NCBI GenBank assembly: GCA_026706385.1
Contig: JAPOYV010000017.1
Span: forward strand, 11,535-75,534
DNA: 64,000 nt
From: Gammaproteobacteria bacterium
GTDB taxonomy: Bacteria > Pseudomonadota > Gammaproteobacteria > Pseudomonadales > Azotimanducaceae
Reading direction: 5' to 3'
The notes below the pieces were generated by a model. The model saw nothing but the letters and a program-made list of their open reading frames with translations, ran no database searches and was not told where the DNA came from. Position numbers and translations under genes: made by a program. Every line of letters begins with the position of its first letter. Within the stretch, counting starts at the first letter, position 1. Shown in pieces: positions 9,301-15,957 of the stretch.

Positions 9301-10083
9301 GAGTTCTGGGCGGACGGCCCCGAATCCGAGACGCCCCCCGGGCACTGGTTCGTCATCGCCAATACGGTGAACGACCACCCGCTGCTCGTGCGTCGATTCG
9401 CCGGTGCAGGCCCGGTTCTCGGACGGCTGGAATGGGACTTGAAGACCTACTTCGCGCTCGGCGGTGCGATGCACGACGCCGCGATCGGTGCCTGGGGCGC
9501 GAAAGGATGGTACGACTACATTCGGCCGATCTCGGCGCTGCGGGCGATGGCGGACTTGGGCCAGAGCAGCGACGTGAATCTGCCCTCGTACTATGGACAC
9601 GGTATCCCGTTGGTCCCCGGTTTCATCGAACTCATCGACGACGACGATCCGTTGCGCGGCGAAGCGCTCGAACACGTGGGCAAGCCCAAGTTCTATACCT
9701 GGCGGGGACCTGATCATGTCCCCGATCCGGACGTCGATGTGGCGGGCGTCGGGTGGATCCGCGCCGAGGACTGGTGGCCCTATCAGCGGCCCACGTTCGT
9801 CACGCCGCCGTTCGCCGGCTACGTGTCAGGACACTCGACATACTCGCGCGCGGCGGCCGAGGTGCTCTCGGCGTTGACCGGCGACATCTACTTTCCAGGC
9901 GGCATGAGCGGGTTCCGGATTCCCGCGGAGACCTTCCTGCACTTCGAGGCAGGGCCGTCCGTCCATATGACGTTGCAGTGGGCGACCTACCAGGATGCCG
10001 CCGACCAGTGCAGCCTGTCGCGCATCTGGGGCGGCATCCACCCACCCATCGACGACATCCCCGGCCGGCTGATGGGCATCTAG
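6301..10083 (+). CDS. FG-GAP/ASPIC-UnbV repeat lipoprotein fused to a vanadium-dependent haloperoxidase
   Basis: This 1260-residue protein has a lipobox (FASGC, Cys35) followed by Gly-rich and Pro-rich linkers, so it should be a lipoprotein. Residues about 60-500 hold FG-GAP/VCBS propeller repeats with calcium-binding DYDGDGD-type loops. An ASPIC/UnbV module follows (about 505-580), then a small beta domain (about 585-655). From about 660 to the end it is a vanadium haloperoxidase/PAP2-type domain. The vanadate signature is intact: Lys1068 and Arg1075 in the K-x6-RP motif, SGH with His1178, and SRx5H with Arg1241 and His1247. These enzymes oxidise halides with hydrogen peroxide to halogenate organics. 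The gap between the RP and SGH motifs, about 100 residues, is long for the classical pattern. Halide preference cannot be inferred. Confidence 0.88.
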   Translation: MLTDESRSIPGRCGSLRTRLTRSLTLGLLFFASGCGGGGGRAPPPPPPPPTAPTPPPTEEAEPIFTDVTERSGIAFTIGFADDMRNVEVPITVPSGAAAGDYDRDGDVDLVIVRGDLGPNLLYRNDGDLRFTDVGAEAGVAYTKPGNRTYRHGSPALADLDGDGDLDLLLPGLEGDPTLLYSNAGDGTFTDVTPGSGLDRMQAAYSMSPALGDYDLDGDLDLALGHWGTPRDYIGGVGDTEHLWRNDSLAGRIRFTSVSVEAGIAPSVVLSPDPRISLREFDPTFTPTFARIDADDYPDLLMVGDYNHSQVFLNNRDGTFRNVTDFGVIVDGNGMGSAVGDYDGDGDLDWFVSSILARGDDVPSHLSTLGNRLYRNDDGVFVDATASAGVADGGWGWGSCFIDFENDGDLDIYHTNGWPQFDEYGDFASDASRAFVSDGEGGFHDSADSLGLADREQGRGVVCADFDDDGDVDILLLHDNAANAATLFRNDADSNYLGIRLQGRHPNSSAVGARVVLEADGIEHLREVTLGSNFASHNPTAQVFGLGAASLVDRLVVHWPDGEETSLESLAVNQYVDIEHPRYDPDENVGTRLVVVLGDGSGIYRIGDEVSIRAAEAEANYHFSHWEVTGGEVASPSSPETVVTLLERVVHVTARYLPGVSAAQDASVARRWNEVLLQSIRNDYARPTVHARNLFHVSAAMYDAWSAVQEIGSAWLLGREPSGVACSFHSVATADDHVRAAEAAVSFAAYRVIRHRFRDSPGVADIYRDAATLMQALDLDASIDAAAFRDAAPEALGNHIAGCYIRFGLADGANEADDYANRAYRPVNPPLEPALPGNPNIRDLNRWQPLTLEEFIDQAGNPTDSTPDFLSPEWGAVVPFALSADDMTVHERDGFEYRLYHDPGEPPTIDGRPSGDYKWAFSLVAVWASHLDPADGVMWDISPAAIGNIPSYPESVADYPSFYNRESGGDPSPGHLKNPKTDAAYAPQVVPRGDYTRVLAEFWADGPESETPPGHWFVIANTVNDHPLLVRRFAGAGPVLGRLEWDLKTYFALGGAMHDAAIGAWGAKGWYDYIRPISALRAMADLGQSSDVNLPSYYGHGIPLVPGFIELIDDDDPLRGEALEHVGKPKFYTWRGPDHVPDPDVDVAGVGWIRAEDWWPYQRPTFVTPPFAGYVSGHSTYSRAAAEVLSALTGDIYFPGGMSGFRIPAETFLHFEAGPSVHMTLQWATYQDAADQCSLSRIWGGIHPPIDDIPGRLMGI

Positions 10084-10148
10084 ATCGGCCGGGACGCGTT
10101 CGCGGAAGCTAGTCGCTACTTCGACGGCCTGGTGGATTGATCAGGGCG

Positions 10149-10550
10149 TCACGTCGCCTCGATCTCGTGGCGTGCCGCAGTGGCTAGGAAAGCTGAACGG
10201 GTCATCCGACGTTGCCTGGCCTCGTCGTCGATGGCTTCGAGCAGGCCGCGATCGAGGGAGATGTTGACCCGCCGCGTGGAGCCGCGGTCCAACAGGAGCG
10301 GGATCAGCACCAGGTCGGCCCCGCGCCGCCAGGGCTCAAGTTCCGGGTCGGCCTTGATTGCATCGATCGAGCGCGGTGTCGGAATCTCTTGGCCGTCCTC
10401 CGCTAGCCCCTCGACGTGGAAGGCCAGGGCCTTGCTGCCCTGGCGCACGGCTTCGTCGACCGTGTCTCCGACCGACACGCAGCCCGGAAAGTCGGGGAAG
10501 CTCAACCCGTAGCCGGCCTCGTCCCGGTGGATGAAGGATAGGTAGCGCAT
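10149..10550 (-). CDS. hicB: HicB-family antitoxin
   Basis: The 133-residue product begins MRYLSFIHRDEAGYG, the partial RNase-H-like HicB fold, and ends in a ribbon-helix-helix DNA-binding segment (RRVNISLDRGLLEAID and onward). HicB neutralises the HicA ribonuclease and represses the operon. The start is set by AAGGAG 8 bases ahead of the ATG at 10550; the open frame extends further upstream but only through the antisense of hicA. The gene lies 13 bp downstream of hicA, the usual toxin-first order. Promoter and operator lie upstream of hicA. Confidence 0.9.
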   Translation of the reverse strand: MRYLSFIHRDEAGYGLSFPDFPGCVSVGDTVDEAVRQGSKALAFHVEGLAEDGQEIPTPRSIDAIKADPELEPWRRGADLVLIPLLLDRGSTRRVNISLDRGLLEAIDDEARQRRMTRSAFLATAARHEIEAT

Positions 10551-10563
10551 CGGTCCTGTCTCC

Positions 10564-10755
10564 TTAGGGGTTCCAGCCCGCCTGCCGGTAGATCGACGAC
10601 ACCGTCCCGTGCGGGATGTCCTTGTTCGGGTGCGGGATCGTGACCCGCCCAGGCTTAGCGGGATGCGTGAACTGCCAGTGGCTGCCCTTGGTGGCCGCGT
10701 GCACCCAGCCATCCCGCTTGAGCATACGGATCAGCTTGCCGCTGTTGCGTTCCAC
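10564..10755 (-). CDS. hicA: HicA-family mRNA interferase toxin
   Basis: This small basic protein (63 residues) has the HicA dsRBD-like fold: a GKLIRMLKRDGW start, the catalytic His region in KGSHWQFTHP, and VTIPHPNKDIPHGT near the C terminus. HicA cleaves mRNA independently of the ribosome. Two in-frame GTG codons are possible, at 10761 and 10755. The second is preferred because GGGAG lies five bases ahead of it, whereas it abuts the first. The protein looks intact. It is transcribed first, followed by hicB. Confidence 0.88.
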   Translation of the reverse strand: MERNSGKLIRMLKRDGWVHAATKGSHWQFTHPAKPGRVTIPHPNKDIPHGTVSSIYRQAGWNP

Positions 10756-10766
10756 GTCCACTCCCG

Positions 10767-10786
10767 TTGTGTATCAATATACACAA
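10767..10786. promoter_or_regulatory. hicAB operator: perfect 8-bp inverted repeat
   Basis: TTGTGTAT-CAAT-ATACACAA is a perfect inverted repeat with 8-bp arms and a 4-bp centre, 11 bp upstream of the hicA GTG. It overlaps the predicted -10 box, so it is well placed for autorepression by the ribbon-helix-helix domain of HicB. Confidence 0.75.
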
Positions 10787-10803
10787 ACCTCTGTCTCGAT
10801 CAA
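10776..10803 (-). promoter_or_regulatory. hicAB promoter
   Basis: Read on the minus strand, TTGATC (10803-10798) and TATATT (10781-10776) are separated by 16 bp and form a plausible sigma70 promoter. Transcription would start about 14 bp before hicA. The -10 box lies inside the operator palindrome. Confidence 0.6.
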
Positions 10804-10917
10804 CGGACCAGTCGGACGACTACGGATCGCTGCCCGATGACGAGTCGCCAGCCGTGTCACCGCTCCTTAGGCGGCCCGGTGGACTGGTCAGGCGACTTCG
10901 CAGACCGCTCGAGCCGT

Positions 10918-11169
10918 TTACCCCGTAGACGTGCGGACGAAAGCGACCACCACGGACACCGCCGCGGCCGTCATGATCCCCAACAGCCATTTGGTCTGTC
11001 GCGCTTCCATCTGGGCCATGAGGGTTTTGACACTCTCGATGTCGGCCACGGTGGCCATGTTCGTCTTGATGTTTGCCACCGTCTCATCGAGTCGTGCAAA
11101 CCCGTCTTCGAGTCGTCCAAGCCTGTTGGGGATGGAATCCAGCGACTGCGGCGATGTGTTCGTGGCCAT
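10918..11169 (-). CDS. Small coiled-coil protein with C-terminal membrane anchor
   Basis: The 83-residue product has a polar, heptad-rich middle (LGRLEDGFARLDETVANIK) and one hydrophobic C-terminal helix (WLLGIMTAAAVSVVVAFV) with a short tail. This resembles DUF1640- or XhlA-like tail-anchored coiled-coil proteins, but no family can be assigned with certainty. AAGGAG 8 bases ahead of the ATG at 11169 fixes the start; the frame is open further upstream without a better signal. It stands alone between hicA and an epoxide-hydrolase-like gene. Confidence 0.65.
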   Translation of the reverse strand: MATNTSPQSLDSIPNRLGRLEDGFARLDETVANIKTNMATVADIESVKTLMAQMEARQTKWLLGIMTAAAVSVVVAFVRTSTG

Positions 11170-11309
11170 GCTTGGTCTCCTTGCGATTGCGCGTTCCCGA
11201 CGCGCTGGGAGACTCCCTATGGTCAACCTACATTTCACCCATGTCAATGATTTCGCACACAAAAGTACGTCGTACAGGACTGTCGCGGAGAGCCGGCAAC
11301 GATGGCCTG

Positions 11310-12278
11310 CTAAAGCGCCTTCAGAAACCCGAGCAGCGCCTCATTCACCGCACCCGGCGCCTCCTGCTGGGTCCAGTGGCCGACACCCGGCAGCACGACG
11401 ACGTCGCGCAGATCCGTGACGACCGCGCGCATGCCTTGCTCGGCCTCGGCGCTGAACGGTACTACGTCCCGGTCGCCGGCGACGAAGAGCGCCGGCTGCT
11501 CGATCTTCATGCCGTCGAAGGCGGCGGTCAGCACCCAGTTGTGGTCGATGTTGCGGTACCAGTTGAGGCCGCCGCGGAACCCCGACTTGGTGAACGACTC
11601 GACGTAGGTGTCGACATCCTCCGCGGTCAGCCACGGCGGTAGGTCGTCGCCCGGGTCGGGCATGCGCGCCAGCATGTAGGAGGACGCGGGCGGTGCGCCT
11701 TCGGCGCCGAACGAACCGCCGGAGCGCTCGATCGCGCCGGATGCGCCGTAGAGCATCTTGCGCATGGTGACGGGGATGTCGTGCTGCAGTTCGTGCTCGG
11801 CGACGCCGGGCGTCTGGAAATAGATCTGGTAGAAGAAACGGTCGCCGAAGTACTGCCGCATGCCATGGATGGGCGGCCACGGCGCACGACCGGTGAACGG
11901 GACCGACAGGGACGCGACGGCACGGAACATGTCGGGGCGCATCTGGGCCAGCGCCCAGGCGACAGGAGACCCCCAATCGTGTCCGACGACGACCGCCTGG
12001 TCCTCGCCGAGCGCCTTCACCAGGCCGACGATGTCGCCGGTCAGATGCAGGATCGAGTAGGCGGCGATGTCCTCCGGGGCATCGCTCGTCCCGTAGCCCC
12101 GTTGATCGGGTGCGACGACGCGGAATCCGGCGTCGGCGAGCGCGGGAATTTGGTGGCGCCACGAATACCAGGACTCGGGAAATCCATGACACAGCACGAC
12201 CAGCGGGCCCTCGCCGGCCTCGGCGATGTGCAGCTTGATGTTGTTGGTTTCGATGGTGCGATGGTTGATGTTGGTCAT
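11310..12278 (-). CDS. Epoxide-hydrolase-like alpha/beta hydrolase
   Basis: The 322-residue protein has the soluble epoxide hydrolase signature: the oxyanion motif HGFPESWYSW, nucleophile Asp101 in GHDWGSP, and a C-terminal catalytic His (about residue 301) in GVGHWTQQ. The cap region contains several Tyr residues (for example in RFFYQIYF), as needed for epoxide opening. The reaction would convert epoxides to diols. Some fluoroacetate dehalogenases share this layout, so the substrate stays open. There is no signal peptide. The gene diverges from the MerR/TipA-type regulator. Confidence 0.87.
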   Translation of the reverse strand: MTNINHRTIETNNIKLHIAEAGEGPLVVLCHGFPESWYSWRHQIPALADAGFRVVAPDQRGYGTSDAPEDIAAYSILHLTGDIVGLVKALGEDQAVVVGHDWGSPVAWALAQMRPDMFRAVASLSVPFTGRAPWPPIHGMRQYFGDRFFYQIYFQTPGVAEHELQHDIPVTMRKMLYGASGAIERSGGSFGAEGAPPASSYMLARMPDPGDDLPPWLTAEDVDTYVESFTKSGFRGGLNWYRNIDHNWVLTAAFDGMKIEQPALFVAGDRDVVPFSAEAEQGMRAVVTDLRDVVVLPGVGHWTQQEAPGAVNEALLGFLKAL

Positions 12279-12365
12279 CCGGCCTCCCGGCGGCGAAAAG
12301 TGCGCATCCTAACGCGTCGGCCTCGATGCGTGGCATGCCGGCCTAGGTCCGTTCGCCGAACCCCC

Positions 12366-12396
12366 TTGACCCTGACGCGACGTTAGGCCCTACCAT
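12366..12396 (+). promoter_or_regulatory. MerR-type promoter and operator of the TipA-like gene
   Basis: TTGACC (12366-12371) and TACCAT (12391-12396) are separated by 19 bp, the over-long spacer typical of MerR-family promoters. The spacer holds the imperfect inverted repeat CCTGACG-CGA-CGTTAGG (12371-12387). The predicted transcription start coincides with the ATG at 12403, so the mRNA would be leaderless. The site probably serves autoregulation. Confidence 0.78.
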
Positions 12397-12402
12397 GCCT
12401 GC

Positions 12403-13176
12403 ATGGGAGCCCGACGACTGCATACGGTGGGCGAGGTCGCCACGCTGGCCGGCGTCACGGTGCGCACGTTGCACTACTACGACCGGGTCGGGCTGCTCGT
12501 GCCGTCGGGTCGCTCGGAGGGCGGCTATAGGCTGTACGCCTACGGCGATCTCGAGCGGTTGCGCGAGATCCGGCTGCTGCGGGAGCTGGGTTTCAGCTTG
12601 GCGGCGATCGGTCGGTTGCTCGACGTCGCGGCGCACGACAAGCGGAGCGCGCTGAAGGCCCAGCGGGATCTGCTGGTGGAGCGGCTGGAACGGACCGAGA
12701 GGATCATTCGCGGGGTCGACCGAGCCCTAAACGCAACGGAAGAGGGACAGGAAATGGATGAGACGGAGATGTTCGAGGGCCTCGAGGAGTTCGACCACAA
12801 GCGCTACGAAGCCGAGGTCGAACAGCGCTGGGGCGACAGCGAGGCTTACAAGGAGTCGAAGCGGCGCACCAGCCGGTACGGCAAGGCCGACTGGGCACGG
12901 ATCAAGAAAGAGGGCGATGCGGTCGTTCGGAGGCTCGCCGAGCTGTTGGCGCGCGGTGTCCGGGCGGACGACCGCGAGGCGATGGACCTGGCCGAGGAGC
13001 ATCGGCGGCACATCGACCGCTGGTTCTACCCCTGCAGCCCGGGCATGCACCGCCAGGTCGCCGCGTTGTACACGGCCGATACGCGCTTCGAGGCGTACTT
13101 CGAGAAGCACGGTGCGGGGCTGGCCGGGTTCTTCCAGGCGGCCATCCGGGCCAACGAAGTCCGCTCGACCGGCTAG
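12403..13176 (+). CDS. MerR-family regulator with TipAS ligand-binding domain
   Basis: The 257-residue protein starts with a MerR winged helix (HTVGEVATLAGVTVRTLHYY, residues 7-26, then GGYRLY) and a coiled-coil dimerisation helix (about 75-115). A TipAS domain forms the C terminus (about 140-257), marked by the WFYPCSPGMHRQVAALY stretch. TipA proteins bind thiopeptides or other hydrophobic compounds and activate their own promoter and efflux genes. The length is close to TipAL of Streptomyces. An internal ATG at 12754 (Met118) has GAGGG seven bases upstream and would produce a 140-residue TipAS-like short form. No antibiotic exporter is adjacent. Confidence 0.9.
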   Translation: MGARRLHTVGEVATLAGVTVRTLHYYDRVGLLVPSGRSEGGYRLYAYGDLERLREIRLLRELGFSLAAIGRLLDVAAHDKRSALKAQRDLLVERLERTERIIRGVDRALNATEEGQEMDETEMFEGLEEFDHKRYEAEVEQRWGDSEAYKESKRRTSRYGKADWARIKKEGDAVVRRLAELLARGVRADDREAMDLAEEHRRHIDRWFYPCSPGMHRQVAALYTADTRFEAYFEKHGAGLAGFFQAAIRANEVRSTG

Positions 13177-13294
13177 CGGGGCTCGCTCCACTATCGCCGC
13201 GCCCTGCTGCCGAGAGGGGAACCGGCCTCGACCGCGAACCTTCTCGCTCGCAGTGCCGCCTTGTGCGTAACGGTTGACCTTTCAGGACCACATC

Positions 13295-15403
13295 ATGCAA
13301 TTCGCCCGCCCCGCTGTCGTCGTCGGCGCGTTGTTCCTAGGAATCTTAAGCGCCGCCGACTCGGATGATCGCCGTCGCGGTCACGCCATGCCTCTGTCCC
13401 AGGCGCCCGTGCTGGATGGAAAGGTGATGGAAGACCCCGCTTGGGCCGGCCTTGCACCGTTCACGGGGTTCACGCAACTGCGGCCCGATAGCGGTGCACC
13501 GGCGTCGGAACGCACGGAGGTCTATTTCGGATTCACCGACGACACGCTTCATGTCGGCGTGATCTGCCATGTCCCCGACCCGGCGACCATCACCGTCTCC
13601 AACGACGGATTCCAGTCCGACTCGTTCACCATGGTTCTCGACACATTCGGTACCGGCCGTGCCGGCGTGGCGTTCGGGACTAACCCGGTTGGCGCGGAGT
13701 ACGACGGCCAGGTCGCGGGCGAGTTCGTCGACTGGAACTGGAGCACGCTCTGGGAAGTCCGGGCGCGGACCCACGGCACCGGCTGGAGCGCCGAGTTCGC
13801 GATTCCCTTCCAGTCGCTGCGCTACGGGCGTGGCGACGTCCAGCACTGGCGCGTCAACTTCGCACGTGTGATCCGGCACGCCAGCGAGGTTTCGTACTGG
13901 TCGCCGGTACCTCGCCAATTCAGCATGTACCGGCTGTCCCTGGCGGGCCAGGTCGATGGCATCCGTGTCCCGCGGCGGCGGCACAACTTGGAGGTCACGC
14001 CGTATGTGGTCGGCAGTGCCGCTCGGGGTGGTGATCGAAGCGGCGTCCAGCGCCGTGACGATGCCGGATTCGACGTGAAGTATTCGATTACGCCGAGCCT
14101 CACGCTCGACCTGACCTACAACACCGACTTCGCGCAGGTGGAGTCGGACAAGCAGCAGGTCAACCTGGGACGCTTCAGCCTGTTCTTCCCGGAAACGCGG
14201 CCTTTCTTCCTGGAGAACGCGGGTTCCTTCGGCGTCGGCTTTCCCGGGACGCGACTGTTCCATTCCCGGCGCATTGGCATCGCCAAGGACGGTCGCCGCC
14301 TGCCGATCGATGGCGGTGTGCGCGTCTCGGGCAAGGTTGGCGCGGCGACCAATCTCGGTTTCCTGCACATGCGCGCCCAAGCGGCCGATGGCAGGGCGCG
14401 AGACGACTTCACGGTGACGCGGGCGAGCCGCGATCTCCCGAACCGGTCGGCGGTGGGGTTCATCGCCACCGACCGCCGCGACGGCAGCTCGAGCAGACAG
14501 ACCTATGGCATCGACGGATCCCTCGGTATTGGGGCGAACGGGCAGATGTACGCGCTCGTCGGCCGGACCCGAACGCCTGGCGTCGGCAGCGATGACCACC
14601 TCGTGAATCTCTACGCCAGCTACAACTCCACCGATTGGGACGTCGACGGTGCCTACACGGAGATCGGCTCGGGTTTCGACCCGGCCGTGGGCTTCGTTAC
14701 CCGTACCGGCTCTCGTAGGGTGGGCGCATTCGCGATGCGGAAGTTCGTCGACGAGGACACGTTGCGCGAGTGGCGCCCCTTCGTTTCCTACGCTGGCTTC
14801 TGGGATTTCGACGGCTACCACGAAAGCGGCGACCTCCACCTGGAGAGCTGGTGGATCTGGAAGAGCGGCGCGGATGTGTGGCCGGCGCTGAACTTCATCC
14901 ACGAGGGCGTCAAGCGACCGTTCGCCATCGCCGGCGTCACCGTTCCGGCAGGGGAGTACCAAACCCGCACGTTCCAATTGGGCGCCGCATCGCCGCAAAA
15001 CGCGACCTGGAGCGTCGGTACTCACCTGGTGACAGGTGGGTTCTACAACGGACAACGCCACGCCGTGTTCCCCATCGTGAACTACCGCCGGGACGAGACG
15101 CTCTCCGCGTGGGCGGGGTGGGACTACAACAGGATCGATCTCGAGTCTGAGGATGGCTCGTTCAGCGTCAACCTGGCGCGCGCCGGGTTCTCCTATTCGT
15201 TCTCACCGAAGATCAACCTGGCCGCGTTGGTTCAGTACAACGACGCGGATGAGGAGTTCTCGGCGAACGTCCGCTTCTCGTGGCTGCGCTCCGCGAACGC
15301 TGGCCTCTATCTGGTCTACAACGAGCTGGATGCTCGGTCGGGTCTCGGGCCGCCGCAGCGCGAACTCGTCCTGAAGTACAGCCGAATCTTCGACGTGCTG
15401 TAG
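13295..15403 (+). CDS. Exported CBM9-like / DUF5916 outer-membrane protein
   Basis: The 702-residue protein starts with a signal peptide (AVVVGALFLGILSAADS). An N-terminal CBM9-like beta-sandwich (about residues 30-200) contains APVLDGKVMEDPAW. The remainder is a DUF5916 region of alternating strands typical of an outer-membrane beta-barrel, including the conserved stretch FFPETRPFFLENA. Substrate and function of DUF5916 proteins are unknown. The frame is open upstream to a TTG at 13274, but the ATG at 13295 has AGGA 8 bases ahead and puts the signal peptide at the N terminus. The gene follows the TipA-like regulator by 118 bp. Confidence 0.85.
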   Translation: MQFARPAVVVGALFLGILSAADSDDRRRGHAMPLSQAPVLDGKVMEDPAWAGLAPFTGFTQLRPDSGAPASERTEVYFGFTDDTLHVGVICHVPDPATITVSNDGFQSDSFTMVLDTFGTGRAGVAFGTNPVGAEYDGQVAGEFVDWNWSTLWEVRARTHGTGWSAEFAIPFQSLRYGRGDVQHWRVNFARVIRHASEVSYWSPVPRQFSMYRLSLAGQVDGIRVPRRRHNLEVTPYVVGSAARGGDRSGVQRRDDAGFDVKYSITPSLTLDLTYNTDFAQVESDKQQVNLGRFSLFFPETRPFFLENAGSFGVGFPGTRLFHSRRIGIAKDGRRLPIDGGVRVSGKVGAATNLGFLHMRAQAADGRARDDFTVTRASRDLPNRSAVGFIATDRRDGSSSRQTYGIDGSLGIGANGQMYALVGRTRTPGVGSDDHLVNLYASYNSTDWDVDGAYTEIGSGFDPAVGFVTRTGSRRVGAFAMRKFVDEDTLREWRPFVSYAGFWDFDGYHESGDLHLESWWIWKSGADVWPALNFIHEGVKRPFAIAGVTVPAGEYQTRTFQLGAASPQNATWSVGTHLVTGGFYNGQRHAVFPIVNYRRDETLSAWAGWDYNRIDLESEDGSFSVNLARAGFSYSFSPKINLAALVQYNDADEEFSANVRFSWLRSANAGLYLVYNELDARSGLGPPQRELVLKYSRIFDVL

Positions 15404-15474
15404 GCCGCGGCCGCCTCACCCAAGATGGTTGCGAAGCCGCCATACTGCGGGAATCTCAAAGCTCGGACCATGCC

Positions 15475-15870
15475 ATGAACGAAGACAGCGCCAAGCGGGG
15501 GATCGAGGTCGTCGAGGCCTTCATCCGCACTTTCAACGCCCAGGACCATGAACGTCACGCCGAAACGCTGAACTACCCGCACATCCGCCTCGCCAACGGA
15601 AAGTTCACCACCATCGACAACGCGGAGGCCTTCATCGCGGGCTCGCGGCGCGGCGAAGCGCGGTTGCAGGAGGAGGGTTGGCACCACACGGTCGTCGCGA
15701 GTCTCGAAGTGGTGCACGCCGGCGAGGACAAAGTGCACATCGCCATCCGCAACGACCGTTGCCGGGCGGACGGCAACGTCTACCACAGCTTCGACACCTT
15801 CTGGATCGCGACCCTCGTCGACGACCATTGGGGCATCCAGTTCCGATCGAGCTTCTTGCACGCGTCCTAG
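15475..15870 (+). CDS. NTF2-like / SnoaL-type small protein
   Basis: This 131-residue cytoplasmic protein has the NTF2-like alpha+beta layout: a long N-terminal helix (GIEVVEAFIRTFNAQDHERH), then strands ending in IATLVDDHWGIQFRSSF. Proteins of this fold are isomerases, cyclases, dehydratases or simple ligand binders, and no catalytic residues can be assigned. Upstream in-frame codons overlap the end of the DUF5916 gene, so the ATG at 15475 is preferred, although no strong ribosome binding site precedes it. It lies 71 bp after the DUF5916 gene. Confidence 0.75.
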   Translation: MNEDSAKRGIEVVEAFIRTFNAQDHERHAETLNYPHIRLANGKFTTIDNAEAFIAGSRRGEARLQEEGWHHTVVASLEVVHAGEDKVHIAIRNDRCRADGNVYHSFDTFWIATLVDDHWGIQFRSSFLHAS

Positions 15871-15888
15871 GTGCGCCGCTGACCGTAG

Positions 15889-15945
15889 TTTGACCCAAGG
15901 TAGAAAATACTCGCGTGTAAATTTGACCAACGTAAAAATTGCTCG
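15889..15945. promoter_or_regulatory. Two AT-rich direct repeats upstream of the DUF4143 ATPase gene
   Basis: Two related 24-25 bp elements begin TTTGACC, carry an A/T-rich centre and end CTCG (15889-15913 and 15922-15945). Their starts are 33 bp apart, close to three helical turns. The stretch is much AT-richer than its surroundings and ends 12 bp before the ATG at 15958. It could hold the promoter, with each TTTGACC near a -35 element, or a repeated operator. Confidence 0.5.
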
Positions 15946-15957
15946 TATTGTCCGGGG

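Noticed and set aside
11207-11247. TTGACA/GGGAGACTCCC elements before the small coiled-coil gene
   Set aside because: The -35-like box is good but no -10 box lies at the right distance, and the palindrome has only 5-bp arms.
13346-15061. 571-codon minus-strand frame opposite the DUF5916 gene
   Set aside because: It shadows a well-supported gene, has no ribosome binding site and no family resemblance, and its composition is the reverse of biased codons.
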